Source: Desulfovibrio desulfuricans DSM 642 (GTDB taxonomy: Bacteria > Desulfobacterota > Desulfovibrionia > Desulfovibrionales > Desulfovibrionaceae). From it: a stretch of 64,000 nucleotides of DNA. Below the pieces are notes generated by a model that made no database searches, had not been told where the DNA came from, and saw only the letters and a list, made by a program, of their open reading frames with translations. Shown here in pieces: positions 36,387 through 44,745 of the stretch. Position 1 is the first letter of the stretch, and every line of letters begins with the position of its first letter. Where the stretch lies: contig NZ_ATUZ01000011.1 of the NCBI RefSeq assembly GCF_000420465.1, positions 372,001-436,000 on the forward strand, written 5' to 3'. A program made the position numbers and the translations under genes.

Positions 36387-37499
36387 TTATTTATCCTCCC
36401 CGTGCTCCTTGCAGCACGCCGCTTCCCGAGCCTTCAAGGCATCGGTCATTGCGCGGCGGGCTGTGTCGGCAGCGCCCGGACCCTGGGTTTCCTCAATCTT
36501 GCGCACGGCTGCGTCAACGGCTGCGGCCAGATCGTCCTTGGTCTCCTTGACGTGTGCGTCCTTCTCCGCCTTGAATATGGCGTCGCGGCGTTTGGTCATG
36601 GCGTAAGCACCGCCAAACAGCACAGGCCAGAAGGCCACGATCATGGGCACGGTACCCAGAGCGCCGTAGGTCAACTCGCCCATGGGCTGCGTACCCAGGT
36701 GCTTGTCGAGCCCAAGCTGCTTGAGTTCACTGGTGTCGGCGTGGGCATCATGGGCTTTGGCGTCCTTGGCGGCGGCAGGAGCAGCCACGGCAGGAGAAAG
36801 CACCATCCATGCGGTACCGCCGGCATCGTGTTCGCCGTAAACGTAGTTCACGTACTTGCCGGGATTTTCAGTGATGCGCGAGCGGGCAATCCTGATCAGG
36901 TCGCTGCGGCGGCCAAAGGTCAGGGCGTCCATGGGGCAGGCTTCCACGCAACCGGGCAGCTTGCCTTCCTTGAGGCGGGGTTCGCAGAAGGTGCACTTCT
37001 GCACCAGGGGATCGAACGCCTCATCGTACTGGAAGCCCGGCACATAGAAGGGACAGGCAACCATGCAGTACCGGCAGCCCACGCACTGTGAACCTTCGTA
37101 GGTCACGCTGCCGTCAGGCTGCTTCTGGAAGCATTTGGCAAAACAGGCCGAGGCGCAGGCCGGGTCGTTGCAGTGGAAGCACTGCAACTTGCGGAACACG
37201 TCCTTACCGTTGACGTTGTACTTGTTAACCACTGTCCACTCATAGGCCGAAGTGCGGCGCTTGGTGGCAGTCACCGAAAGGTCGGTGAAGGGTTTTTTGG
37301 GCTTGGGCAGGTGGTTCACCGCGTTGCAGGCTTCTTCGCAACGGCGGCAGCCGATGCAGCGCGTGGTGTCATGCAGCACGCCGTAGCTGTCTGCATAATA
37401 GGGGAAGGTGTGTACCCCGGCATTGGCCACCTTGGCAGTGCCCAATGCCGAAATCACGCCCGCGCTTCCCATGATGGCCAGGAATTTTCTGCGATTCAT
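36387..37499 (-). CDS. nhcB: NhcB, periplasmic Fe-S subunit (HmcB-like)
   Basis: 370 residues. A Tat signal MNRRKFLAIMG starts the protein. Cys clusters for about four [4Fe-4S] centres follow: CIGCRRCEEACN, CFHCNDPACASACF, CVGCRYCMVACPF and CTFCEPRL...GCVEACPM. Near residue 290 one hydrophobic helix (GTVPMIVAFWPVLFGGAYAM) anchors it, and the C-terminal part is a charged helix. It links NhcA on the periplasmic side with NhcC in the membrane. Confidence 0.93.
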   Translation of the reverse strand: MNRRKFLAIMGSAGVISALGTAKVANAGVHTFPYYADSYGVLHDTTRCIGCRRCEEACNAVNHLPKPKKPFTDLSVTATKRRTSAYEWTVVNKYNVNGKDVFRKLQCFHCNDPACASACFAKCFQKQPDGSVTYEGSQCVGCRYCMVACPFYVPGFQYDEAFDPLVQKCTFCEPRLKEGKLPGCVEACPMDALTFGRRSDLIRIARSRITENPGKYVNYVYGEHDAGGTAWMVLSPAVAAPAAAKDAKAHDAHADTSELKQLGLDKHLGTQPMGELTYGALGTVPMIVAFWPVLFGGAYAMTKRRDAIFKAEKDAHVKETKDDLAAAVDAAVRKIEETQGPGAADTARRAMTDALKAREAACCKEHGEDK

Positions 37500-37525
37500 A
37501 TGCGTTTCTCCGTGCAGTTGGCGCC

Positions 37526-38497
37526 CTACGGGCGGGCCTTATGACAAGTGGTGCAGTCGGTGTTCTTAGGACGACCCACGTTCATACCCTGGTGGCAACC
37601 CATGCACTGGAGGTGATAGGCGGCCTTGAGGTTGGGACGGTTGGGATTGGCGGGGTCGATTTCCTTGGTGTGACAACTGCCGCACTTGGGAGGCGTAGCC
37701 GAAAGCGGGCTTCTGTGGTGGCATGTGGCGCACAGAGTCTCGGGTTTGTTGTGGAAAGCTTCGGCCAGCTTGTCGCCCTTGATGCGTTCCATAAGGGAGG
37801 CCATATGGCGGCGGTGCGTGAAGTTGCTGGGCTCGTACTTGTCGGCCAGCGCATCAATGCTCACCTTGTAGGGGCCCTGCATGGCAGTAAGGGGCTGCAC
37901 GGGCTTGTGGTTCAGCACGGTTTCAGCGGCCAGGGCCTCGTTCTGGTCGGGGGGCAGTTTGCCCTTGATGCCCTGTTGCATCTGCTCCGGCGTCATGGAA
38001 GACGTAACATTGTGGCAGGTGGCGCACCATGCCTGGTCGCGCTTGGGCGTCACAATGGCGTGGCAGCCCGCGCATTCGCGCCGTTCTTTGGTTTGCTGTT
38101 CATGACAGCTCACGCAGCTCACAGGGGTGTTGCCCTTGGCGCGTTTGGCGATATTTGTGGCATGCATGGCGCGGTCAAGCGTCACGAAATTGCCTTCCGC
38201 CTTGCCTTCCGTAGTGTGGCAGGTGCTACAGGCCACAGGATCGCCGGTGTGGTGGCATGTTTCGCAGTTTGCAATCTTTTTCTCATGAGCGAGATGATTG
38301 AAAACAGCGGGTTTCATGGCCGCGCCCTTGGGATTGGGCTTGGCGCTTACCGGAAACATGACAATGGCCGACGGCGCGCCGCTGTCTGTCGGCTCCAAAG
38401 CTGCGGCCGTGGCCGTTCCAGCTCCGAGCGCCGTCAGACACGCCGCGCCCGCCAGGGCCAGAGCCGCCAGCAAAAGCAGTGATGTGCCGTTCCTCAT
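37526..38497 (-). CDS. nhcA: NhcA, nine-heme cytochrome c
   Basis: 323 residues with a Sec signal peptide (about 1-32, ending ATAAA). Exactly nine CxxCH motifs are present, at residues 78, 90, 128, 142, 158, 256, 272, 298 and 315. This is the arrangement of the Desulfovibrio nine-heme cytochrome: five hemes before and four after a heme-free stretch of about 90 residues. It takes electrons from cytochrome c3 and passes them to NhcB/NhcC. Two N-X-T sequons (N163 directly after CATCH, N225) could be PglB targets. GGAC with ATG 38497 is the start; an ATG six codons upstream is less likely. Confidence 0.95.
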   Translation of the reverse strand: MRNGTSLLLLAALALAGAACLTALGAGTATAAALEPTDSGAPSAIVMFPVSAKPNPKGAAMKPAVFNHLAHEKKIANCETCHHTGDPVACSTCHTTEGKAEGNFVTLDRAMHATNIAKRAKGNTPVSCVSCHEQQTKERRECAGCHAIVTPKRDQAWCATCHNVTSSMTPEQMQQGIKGKLPPDQNEALAAETVLNHKPVQPLTAMQGPYKVSIDALADKYEPSNFTHRRHMASLMERIKGDKLAEAFHNKPETLCATCHHRSPLSATPPKCGSCHTKEIDPANPNRPNLKAAYHLQCMGCHQGMNVGRPKNTDCTTCHKARP

Positions 38498-38797
38498 GTG
38501 CTTGTCCTTTTGCAATCAGACATTACCCCAACGCCCGCCGCATACATTGCAGCGGGTTCCTCCGTACCCCCGATCCCTACGGGGGCGAACACGCAGATAT
38601 TGAAACGGTATCCCAGCCTGCAAGACACGTCAAGGAGGGGCCGTTGTTGTAATTGCTTCTTATGCCTTGGGAACAGGGCGCTTGGGATATTTTTCGCTAA
38701 AAAGAGCGCTTTATTGATTGTTCACGCAACCTACGGAAAACACAGATTGTTTGCGAAAAAACATGCGTATTGTGTGATTTTGGCCTAACAAGGGCGT
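38498..38797 (-). promoter_or_regulatory. nhc promoter region
   Basis: 300 bases between nhcA and the end of the B3/B4 gene. CCCCC (38567-38571) and GGGGG (38581-38585) can form a hairpin in the nhc leader 70 bases before nhcA. No recognisable operator and no gene. Confidence 0.4.
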
Positions 38798-39487
38798 TCA
38801 GCAGAGCACAGAAGAGGCGAATAGCTGTGCGCCTGCAAACACTTCAAGATGTTTCTGCGTAATGTTCAGCGCATCAGAGACGTGTCCGGTGCCGGAAAAG
38901 CCATAAATAACAGTGAGCAGCCGCCGGGGCGAAGATGTGTCCGGCCCGTCCTCGGCAATCATGGCCCGGCGGGAATCGCTGCAAGGGCAGCCGAACGCGC
39001 CCTGATCATCCGCCAGAAGGGGCATGCGGCAGAGGTCGAGTTCGTCCTTGCCAATGCCCGCATAGGCTTCGCCTTCTCGCCCCGCGCGCAGCACAATGTT
39101 GCCGCTCAGGCGGGCAAGATCGTAGGTGCCAAGCGAAAAGCCCGTTTCAAGCGAAACCAGATTGTTGGCATCCACTGCGGAGTTTATGCGGTACAGATCC
39201 TTGCCCTGCCGCACGCGGCGGTAGAGCGCCTCGGAGGAAATGCGTACCCGGCCCGGATCGCGCCCAAAAGCCTTGAATGCCTGACGCGAGGGGCCTATCT
39301 GCGGCATGTCGGCAAGTTCCGTGCGTTCAAGACTCAGCCGCAAACCGGGCAGAACATTCTGGTTGAAGAATTGCCACAGCCGCGGTTCCTCGGCCCGAAC
39401 AGGAGCAGACCAGAAAACACAGCCAAGGGCCGTATCAGGCCAGATCGAACGTAATTCCGGATCAATGGAAATGGCGGGCATGAGCAT
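38798..39487 (-). CDS. B3/B4 tRNA-binding-domain protein
   Basis: About 229 residues. It matches the stand-alone B3/B4 domain of phenylalanyl-tRNA synthetase beta chains: AFKAFGRDPGRVRISSEALYRRV, INSAVDANNLVSLETGFSLGTYDL, and later GCPCSDSRRAMI. Stand-alone members are thought to bind or edit misacylated tRNA; the activity is not established here. AGGGAG lies 11 bases before ATG 39487, which decides the start over the longer frame. Confidence 0.8.
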   Translation of the reverse strand: MLMPAISIDPELRSIWPDTALGCVFWSAPVRAEEPRLWQFFNQNVLPGLRLSLERTELADMPQIGPSRQAFKAFGRDPGRVRISSEALYRRVRQGKDLYRINSAVDANNLVSLETGFSLGTYDLARLSGNIVLRAGREGEAYAGIGKDELDLCRMPLLADDQGAFGCPCSDSRRAMIAEDGPDTSSPRRLLTVIYGFSGTGHVSDALNITQKHLEVFAGAQLFASSVLC

Positions 39488-39573
39488 AACTACGGGTACT
39501 CCCTGCAATGACTTGAAACAGAAATAATGGTTTCAGGCGGGGCCTCCCCGCAACGCATTTCAATGCCGACGTT

Positions 39574-40518
39574 TTATCTGCTGCGCGTCTCCTGCCAGAA
39601 GCGGCAGGCGGCCTTCACCACTGCGGTGGGATCGTCCGGGGGCAGCCATTGGGCCTCGGGCCGGGCGCGAAACCACGTAAGTTGCCGCTTGGCGTAGGCC
39701 CGCGTGTTGCGCAGCCAGAGGGAACGGCAGTCCTCAAGAGAAAGACGGCCCTGCAAGTGCGCCAGCGCTTCGGCGCAGCCAATGCCCGACCAGCCCGGCG
39801 CGGCGGGGTCGGCGCAATGACGCATGGCCGCGCGGGCCTCGTCAAGCGCGCCACCCGCAAGCATGAGGTCAAGACGGCGGGCCAGCCGTGGCTCAAGCCA
39901 TGTAAGGGTAGCGTCCAGCGTCAGCAGGGGGCCGACGCAGAGCGGCGTACTCATGGAATTGCTGTGCCACCACGTAAAGGGCCGTCCCGTGCTTTGGCAG
40001 ACCTCCAGCGCGCGGATGATGCGCTGCCGGTCGTTGGGGTGGATTTTGGCGGCATAGGCCGGGTCGGCCTGCGCCAGTTCTGCATGCAGGGCGGGCGCGC
40101 CCTGCGCGTCCACACGGGCGGTGATTGCAGCGGTGAGTTGCGGGTCAACGGGCGGAATTTCCGCCATGCCCCGCAGCAAGGCCTGAAAGTACAGCCCGGT
40201 GCCGCCCACCAGCAGGGGCGTTTTGCCCCGTGCAAGGATGTCGCGCACCTTGTCCACGGCGGCTTCTGCCCATCGGCCAGCGCTGATCTTGTTTTCCGTA
40301 GCCAAAAAACCGTACAGGTGGTGCGGGCAGCAGGCGCGTTCTTCCGCCGAGGGCTGGGCCGTAATCAAGGGGAAATCGGCATAGACCTGACGCGAATCAG
40401 CGTTGACCACCTCGCCGTCAAGGGCAGCGGCCAGAGCAAGCGCCGCCGCCGTTTTTCCCGAACCGGTAGGTCCGGCCAGGCAGATAACCGGCAACGGCGC
40501 AGAAGTCGTTTCAGTCAT
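39574..40518 (-). CDS. miaA: tRNA dimethylallyltransferase MiaA
   Basis: 314 residues. P-loop GPTGSGKT near residue 15, then NADSRQVYADF and the PHHLYGF motif, GGTGLYFQALLRGM, and NDRQRIIRALEV. MiaA adds dimethylallyl to A37 of tRNAs reading UNN codons. It starts two bases after the coaD stop in a leftward rsmD-coaD-miaA run. Confidence 0.95.
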   Translation of the reverse strand: MTETTSAPLPVICLAGPTGSGKTAAALALAAALDGEVVNADSRQVYADFPLITAQPSAEERACCPHHLYGFLATENKISAGRWAEAAVDKVRDILARGKTPLLVGGTGLYFQALLRGMAEIPPVDPQLTAAITARVDAQGAPALHAELAQADPAYAAKIHPNDRQRIIRALEVCQSTGRPFTWWHSNSMSTPLCVGPLLTLDATLTWLEPRLARRLDLMLAGGALDEARAAMRHCADPAAPGWSGIGCAEALAHLQGRLSLEDCRSLWLRNTRAYAKRQLTWFRARPEAQWLPPDDPTAVVKAACRFWQETRSR

Positions 40519-40520
40519 GA

Positions 40521-41060
40521 TCACTTGACGCGGAAGCCGCCAAAAGGCGGAGCAAGACAGGGCGTACCCTGACGCACTTCACCTTTGTGGTATTTATCCA
40601 TCAGGGCCGTGCGCACGTTTTCAGGCACAAGGCCCTTGATGTCCGCGCCGTGGCTGGCGGCAGCCTTGACGATGGTGGAGCTGATGAACAGCCACTGGTA
40701 GTCGGTCATCAAAAAGACCGTCTGGATGTGGCGTTGCAGGCGGCGGTTCATGAGCGCCAGCTGGAATTCGTACTCAAAGTCCGAGGCGGCGCGCAGCCCG
40801 CGCAGCAGGGCGCAGGCCCCGCGTTGGGCCGCGTATTCCACGGTGAGGCCGGAGAAAGGCTCCACCACGGCGCGCGGTTCATCCTTGAGCGCCTCCCGGG
40901 CCATTTCCACCCGTTCTTCATGGCTGAACAGGGGGAACTTGGGCGTGTTGTCCGCCACGGCCACAACAATTTGGTCAAATACTTCGCAGCCGCGCCGGAT
41001 AAGGCTCAGGTGCCCGTTGGTCAGCGGATCGAAAGTGCCGGGGTAGAGTGCTATTCTCAT
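40521..41060 (-). CDS. coaD: Phosphopantetheine adenylyltransferase
   Basis: 179 residues starting MRIALYPGTFDPLTNGH, the T/HxGH nucleotidyltransferase site, with RGLRAASDFEYEFQLALMN and ISSTIVKAAASHGADI later. It makes dephospho-CoA from 4'-phosphopantetheine and ATP. The start overlaps the rsmD stop by 4 bases. An in-frame ATG six codons upstream is inside rsmD. The C-terminal APPFGGFRVK is longer than usual. Confidence 0.95.
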   Translation of the reverse strand: MRIALYPGTFDPLTNGHLSLIRRGCEVFDQIVVAVADNTPKFPLFSHEERVEMAREALKDEPRAVVEPFSGLTVEYAAQRGACALLRGLRAASDFEYEFQLALMNRRLQRHIQTVFLMTDYQWLFISSTIVKAAASHGADIKGLVPENVRTALMDKYHKGEVRQGTPCLAPPFGGFRVK

Positions 41061-41608
41061 GGCAGTGTCCAGATGCATATGCGTGTCTGACCGAACAGGC
41101 GCTCGGCCTCAAGAGTCCATTCTGCGGGCAGGTTTACCCGTGCGTCTTTTTCAATTTCAGCCGTTACAAATGCCCCCGGTGCAAGCCAGCGGCGCGTGGC
41201 CAGCAGCCTGAACGCCGGGTCGGCAAGATTTTTGCGGTAGGGCGGATCCATAAAAATAAGCGAATACGGTTCCGCCGGGGGAGTTTTGAGCACACGCAGC
41301 ACATCGTCGCTCACAATGCGGGTCTGGTCCTCCACCCCAAGGGCGGCGATGTTGGCCTTGAGGCAGCGCACGGCCTGGGGGGCCATCTCCACCAGCAGGG
41401 CGTGTTCCGCCCCCCGGCTGATGGCCTCAAAGGCCAGGCTGCCGCTGCCCGCAAAGAGATCAAGCACCCTTGCGCTGTACCAGTCAATACCGCGCGCGGC
41501 GAGCATGGAAAAAAGCGCCTCGCGCGTTTTGCCCATGGCGGGGCGATAGCCCTCGCCTTCAACAGTCTTAAGGTTGCGTCCGCCAAGACGCCCCGAAATA
41601 ATCCGCAT
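41057..41608 (-). CDS. rsmD: 16S rRNA (guanine966-N2)-methyltransferase RsmD
   Basis: 183 residues starting MRIISGRLGGRNLKTV, the RsmD opening. Motif I is VLDLFAGSGSLAFEA, and the catalytic motif is FMDPPYR. It methylates G966 of 16S rRNA. It begins 6 bases after the end of the beta-CASP nuclease gene. RsmD-coaD order is a common bacterial neighbourhood. Confidence 0.94.
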   Translation of the reverse strand: MRIISGRLGGRNLKTVEGEGYRPAMGKTREALFSMLAARGIDWYSARVLDLFAGSGSLAFEAISRGAEHALLVEMAPQAVRCLKANIAALGVEDQTRIVSDDVLRVLKTPPAEPYSLIFMDPPYRKNLADPAFRLLATRRWLAPGAFVTAEIEKDARVNLPAEWTLEAERLFGQTRICIWTLP

Positions 41609-41614
41609 GACGGC

Positions 41615-43225
41615 CTACATGCGTGAGAGCAGGCGGGTGAGGGCGTAATCCATCTTTTCCATGGCCTCCTGCAGCTCGGTTTGTTCCACCCAGGGGCGGT
41701 TTTCAACATCGGCCATCTTGTCTTTGAACATGCCCCATTTGCGTTCCACCTCGTCCGTGAGGAACGTCCAGTTGACGCGGGGATGGGCCTGGGTTTCGTG
41801 CTGCACGGTTTCGGTGAGCTGCGGCCCTTCAAGCACCATTTCTTCAAGATAGGTGGCAATAAGGGGGCGCTTGGCGAATTTTTGCTCAATGAGTCCGGCC
41901 AGCACGCTCTGGGCCTTTGTTTCGCCGTGAGTCAGCACCACCTGCGCGCCGTTGCCGGTCAGCGGTTTGAGCCATTCAAGCAGCTGGCTTTGCCCGGCGT
42001 GGCCGGAAAATCCGTTGATGGTGAAAATGCGGGCGGCAACTTCAACATCTTCGCCGAACAGAGTGATCTTTTTGGCTTTTTCCACCAGCTTGCGGCCCGG
42101 CGTACCCACGCCCTGATAGCCCACAAAAACAATGCTTGCGCCGGGCTTCCAGATATTGTGGCGCAGGTGGTGGCGCACACGGCCCGCGTTGCACATGCCG
42201 CTGGCAGAAATGACGATGGCAGGGCCCTTGTAGTCATTGATGGCCTGAGATTCGGCTGCGGAAAGCGTGTAGCGCAGGTTGGGCAGCGAGAAGGGATCAT
42301 CGCCGCCGTTGAGCATTTTGAGGGCTTCATCGTCAAAAAGTTCGCGGTTGCGCTCAAAAACTTCTGTGGCGCGGATGGCCAGGGGGCTGTCCACAAATAC
42401 GGGCATATCCGCTGGCAGTTTGTTCTGCTTGGTGAGCATGTGCAGGCAATAGAGCACTTCCTGCGTGCGCTCCACGGCAAATGCCGGAATAATTACCTTT
42501 TCGCCCTTGCCGTAGCTGTAGGCAATGGCTTCGCCCAGTTCGTCCACGCTGAGGCTTTCGTCCTTGTGGTCACGGTCGCCGTAGGTGGATTCCATGAACA
42601 CGTAGTCGGCCTTGGGCGGGGTTTCTGGGCTGCGCACAATGAGCGACTGCGGGCGGCCAATGTCGCCCGAAAATATGAGGCTGGTGGTTTTGCCGTCTTC
42701 ATCGGCCTCAAGGCGCAAGGAGCCGGAACCAAGAATATGGCCAGCATCATAGTAGGTTACGCGAATGCCCGGTGCAGGCTCAAACACCTTGTGGTAATCG
42801 ACAGTCTGAAAAAGGGTAGCCGTTTTTTGGGCGTCCTCAACATTGTACAGGGCCGTGGGGGGATTTTTAAGCCCGCGCCGCTGGTATTTGCGCGCTTCCC
42901 ACAGGGCTTCCATTTCCTGAATGTGGGCGCTGTCCTGCAACATGAGGTCCAGCAGTTCGCTGGTGGCCTTGGTGCAGAAAATGGGGCCGGCAAAGCCCTC
43001 CTTGACCATCTTGGGCAGCAGGCCGGAGTGGTCAATGTGGGCGTGGGTGACAAGAATAAAGTCAATAGCGGTGGGCTGATAAAGTTCAGCTTCGCGGTTG
43101 CGGGCTTCAATGGCCTTGTTGCCCTGATGCATGCCGCAGTCGATGCAAAAACGCTTGCCAGCCGCTTCAACCATATAACACGAACCGGTCACGGTTTGCG
43201 CCGCGCCCAGAAATTGTACTTTCAT
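41615..43225 (-). CDS. Beta-lactamase-fold / beta-CASP RNA-processing exonuclease
   Basis: 536 residues from ATG with AGTGGAGG upstream; a longer in-frame start lacks support. The metal site is THAHIDHSG about residue 60, the beta-CASP part has SASGMCNAGRVRHHL, and the C-terminal RMMBL domain has INGFSGHAGQSQLLEWL. These are the CPSF73-like (YSH1 group) features, with roles in RNA or DNA cleavage; it is not an RNase J. The gene begins the leftward rsmD-coaD-miaA run. Confidence 0.88.
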   Translation of the reverse strand: MKVQFLGAAQTVTGSCYMVEAAGKRFCIDCGMHQGNKAIEARNREAELYQPTAIDFILVTHAHIDHSGLLPKMVKEGFAGPIFCTKATSELLDLMLQDSAHIQEMEALWEARKYQRRGLKNPPTALYNVEDAQKTATLFQTVDYHKVFEPAPGIRVTYYDAGHILGSGSLRLEADEDGKTTSLIFSGDIGRPQSLIVRSPETPPKADYVFMESTYGDRDHKDESLSVDELGEAIAYSYGKGEKVIIPAFAVERTQEVLYCLHMLTKQNKLPADMPVFVDSPLAIRATEVFERNRELFDDEALKMLNGGDDPFSLPNLRYTLSAAESQAINDYKGPAIVISASGMCNAGRVRHHLRHNIWKPGASIVFVGYQGVGTPGRKLVEKAKKITLFGEDVEVAARIFTINGFSGHAGQSQLLEWLKPLTGNGAQVVLTHGETKAQSVLAGLIEQKFAKRPLIATYLEEMVLEGPQLTETVQHETQAHPRVNWTFLTDEVERKWGMFKDKMADVENRPWVEQTELQEAMEKMDYALTRLLSRM

Positions 43226-43477
43226 TTGTTCCTCCACTGAGGGTTGGCGGCTTGAGAGGCCGCAAGCCCCTTGCTGACCGCGATACAAGGCGGAAAAGAC
43301 GCAAGGAGACTTTTTTCCATAGCCGCAAGCGCGCCCCAGCGTCAAGCAAGGGCACAGCCGGCAATGTTCCCGCATTGCCTTTGGCCGAAGGCCCACATAT
43401 ACTGAAAGTTATGGGCCCGTGCGGCGTCTTTTGCGTGCAGGCCTCCCCCCATACTTCAAGAGGAACAAGGAGCATTC

Positions 43478-44143
43478 ATGCCTGAACTGCAACAGAACAT
43501 GATTGACGATCTCACTTCCGTCACCACAGAATCCTGGCGCACCTTCCGCATCATGGCGGAAATGGTGGAGGCGCTTGATACGCTCAACGCGCTCAAGGTC
43601 AAATGCATATCCCTTTTTGGCACTGCGCGGTGCAAACCGGATTCGCAGGAATATAAAGATGCTGAAAAAATTTCGCGCCTGCTCGTGGAGGCTGGATTTG
43701 GCATCATCAGCGGCGGCGGCCCCGGTATTATGGAAGCCGCCAACAAGGGCGCGTGCGAGGCAGGCGGCGTTTCCGTTGGCCTGCACATCCAGTTGCCGCA
43801 TGAACAGGGTTGCAACCAGTATGTAAAAACACGCTGCAATTTCCGCTACTTTTTCATCCGCAAGTTCATGTTTGTCAAATATGCCATGGCCTACGTGGTC
43901 ATGCCCGGCGGCATGGGCACCATTGATGAACTTTCCGAGGCCTTTGTGCTGGCCCAGACCGGGCGCACACGGCCCTTTCCCATCATTCTGTACGATTCGA
44001 GCTACTGGAGCGGCCTGCTGGAATGGATGCGCAAGACCATGGTTGCGCGGGGCTTCATCAAGGAAGGTGAAATCGACAAACTCATTACGGTTTGCGACAC
44101 GCCCGAAGAAGTGGTTGCCCAGTTGTGCAGGGTAATTATTTAG
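43478..44143 (+). CDS. LOG-family protein (cytokinin riboside 5'-monophosphate phosphoribohydrolase-like)
   Basis: 221 residues. LOG signature: SGGGPGIMEAANKGA and MPGGMGTIDELSE (PGGxGTxxE). These enzymes remove ribose 5-phosphate from AMP-like nucleotides; in bacteria they are often annotated as lysine decarboxylase-like in error. AGGAACAAGGAG precedes the ATG. The end is 7 bases before tadA. Confidence 0.9.
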   Translation: MPELQQNMIDDLTSVTTESWRTFRIMAEMVEALDTLNALKVKCISLFGTARCKPDSQEYKDAEKISRLLVEAGFGIISGGGPGIMEAANKGACEAGGVSVGLHIQLPHEQGCNQYVKTRCNFRYFFIRKFMFVKYAMAYVVMPGGMGTIDELSEAFVLAQTGRTRPFPIILYDSSYWSGLLEWMRKTMVARGFIKEGEIDKLITVCDTPEEVVAQLCRVII

Positions 44144-44150
44144 CCGCCGT

Positions 44151-44690
44151 ATGAATACGGGTAGCTCTGACGCGCGGGCCTTTTCTCCTGCCGGGCCGTT
44201 AACGCCGCCCCCGCCGGGTCATACATGGCAGGGGCTGATGCGGCTTGCCCTGGAAAAGGCCCGCGCCAGCGGCGCAGCGGGCGAGGTGCCCGTGGGCGCG
44301 CTGGTAGTGGCTCCGGGTGGCCGCATCCTTGCCTGTTGCGGCAATGCGCCCATCGGCGGCAATGATCCCACCGCCCATGCCGAGGTGCTGGCGCTTCGGG
44401 CCGCCGGGGCTGCGCTTGGCAACTACAGGCTCAACCAGTGTGTGCTGGTGGTGACGCTTGAACCCTGCGCCATGTGCGCCGCTGCCATAATCCATGCGCG
44501 CATTGCGGGGCTTGTGTACGGCGCAGCCGACCCCCTGGCCGGGGCTGTTGTTTCCCGAGCCGAATATTTTGACGCCCAGTGCGCCAATCACAGGGTATGG
44601 CACATGGGCGGCGTGCTTTCCGAGGAATGCGCCGCCTTGCTGCACGACTTTTTTGGCCAGAGGCGCGAGCCGGCTGGCATGTCGAAATGA
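44151..44690 (+). CDS. tadA: tRNA-specific adenosine deaminase TadA
   Basis: 179 residues, about 20 longer than average because of an N-terminal Pro/Ala-rich extension. Zn site: HAEVLALR with the catalytic Glu, and PCAMCAAAI. It converts A34 to inosine in tRNA-Arg. The ribosome site is not obvious (GCCGCCGT before ATG), so coupling to the LOG gene is likely. An internal start at MRLALEKA would fit the family length. Confidence 0.93.
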   Translation: MNTGSSDARAFSPAGPLTPPPPGHTWQGLMRLALEKARASGAAGEVPVGALVVAPGGRILACCGNAPIGGNDPTAHAEVLALRAAGAALGNYRLNQCVLVVTLEPCAMCAAAIIHARIAGLVYGAADPLAGAVVSRAEYFDAQCANHRVWHMGGVLSEECAALLHDFFGQRREPAGMSK

Positions 44691-44745
44691 AGCCGCGGCG
44701 GGGTCTGAGTCCTGCATCCGCCGCACAACCTGCCACAGGAGCAGT

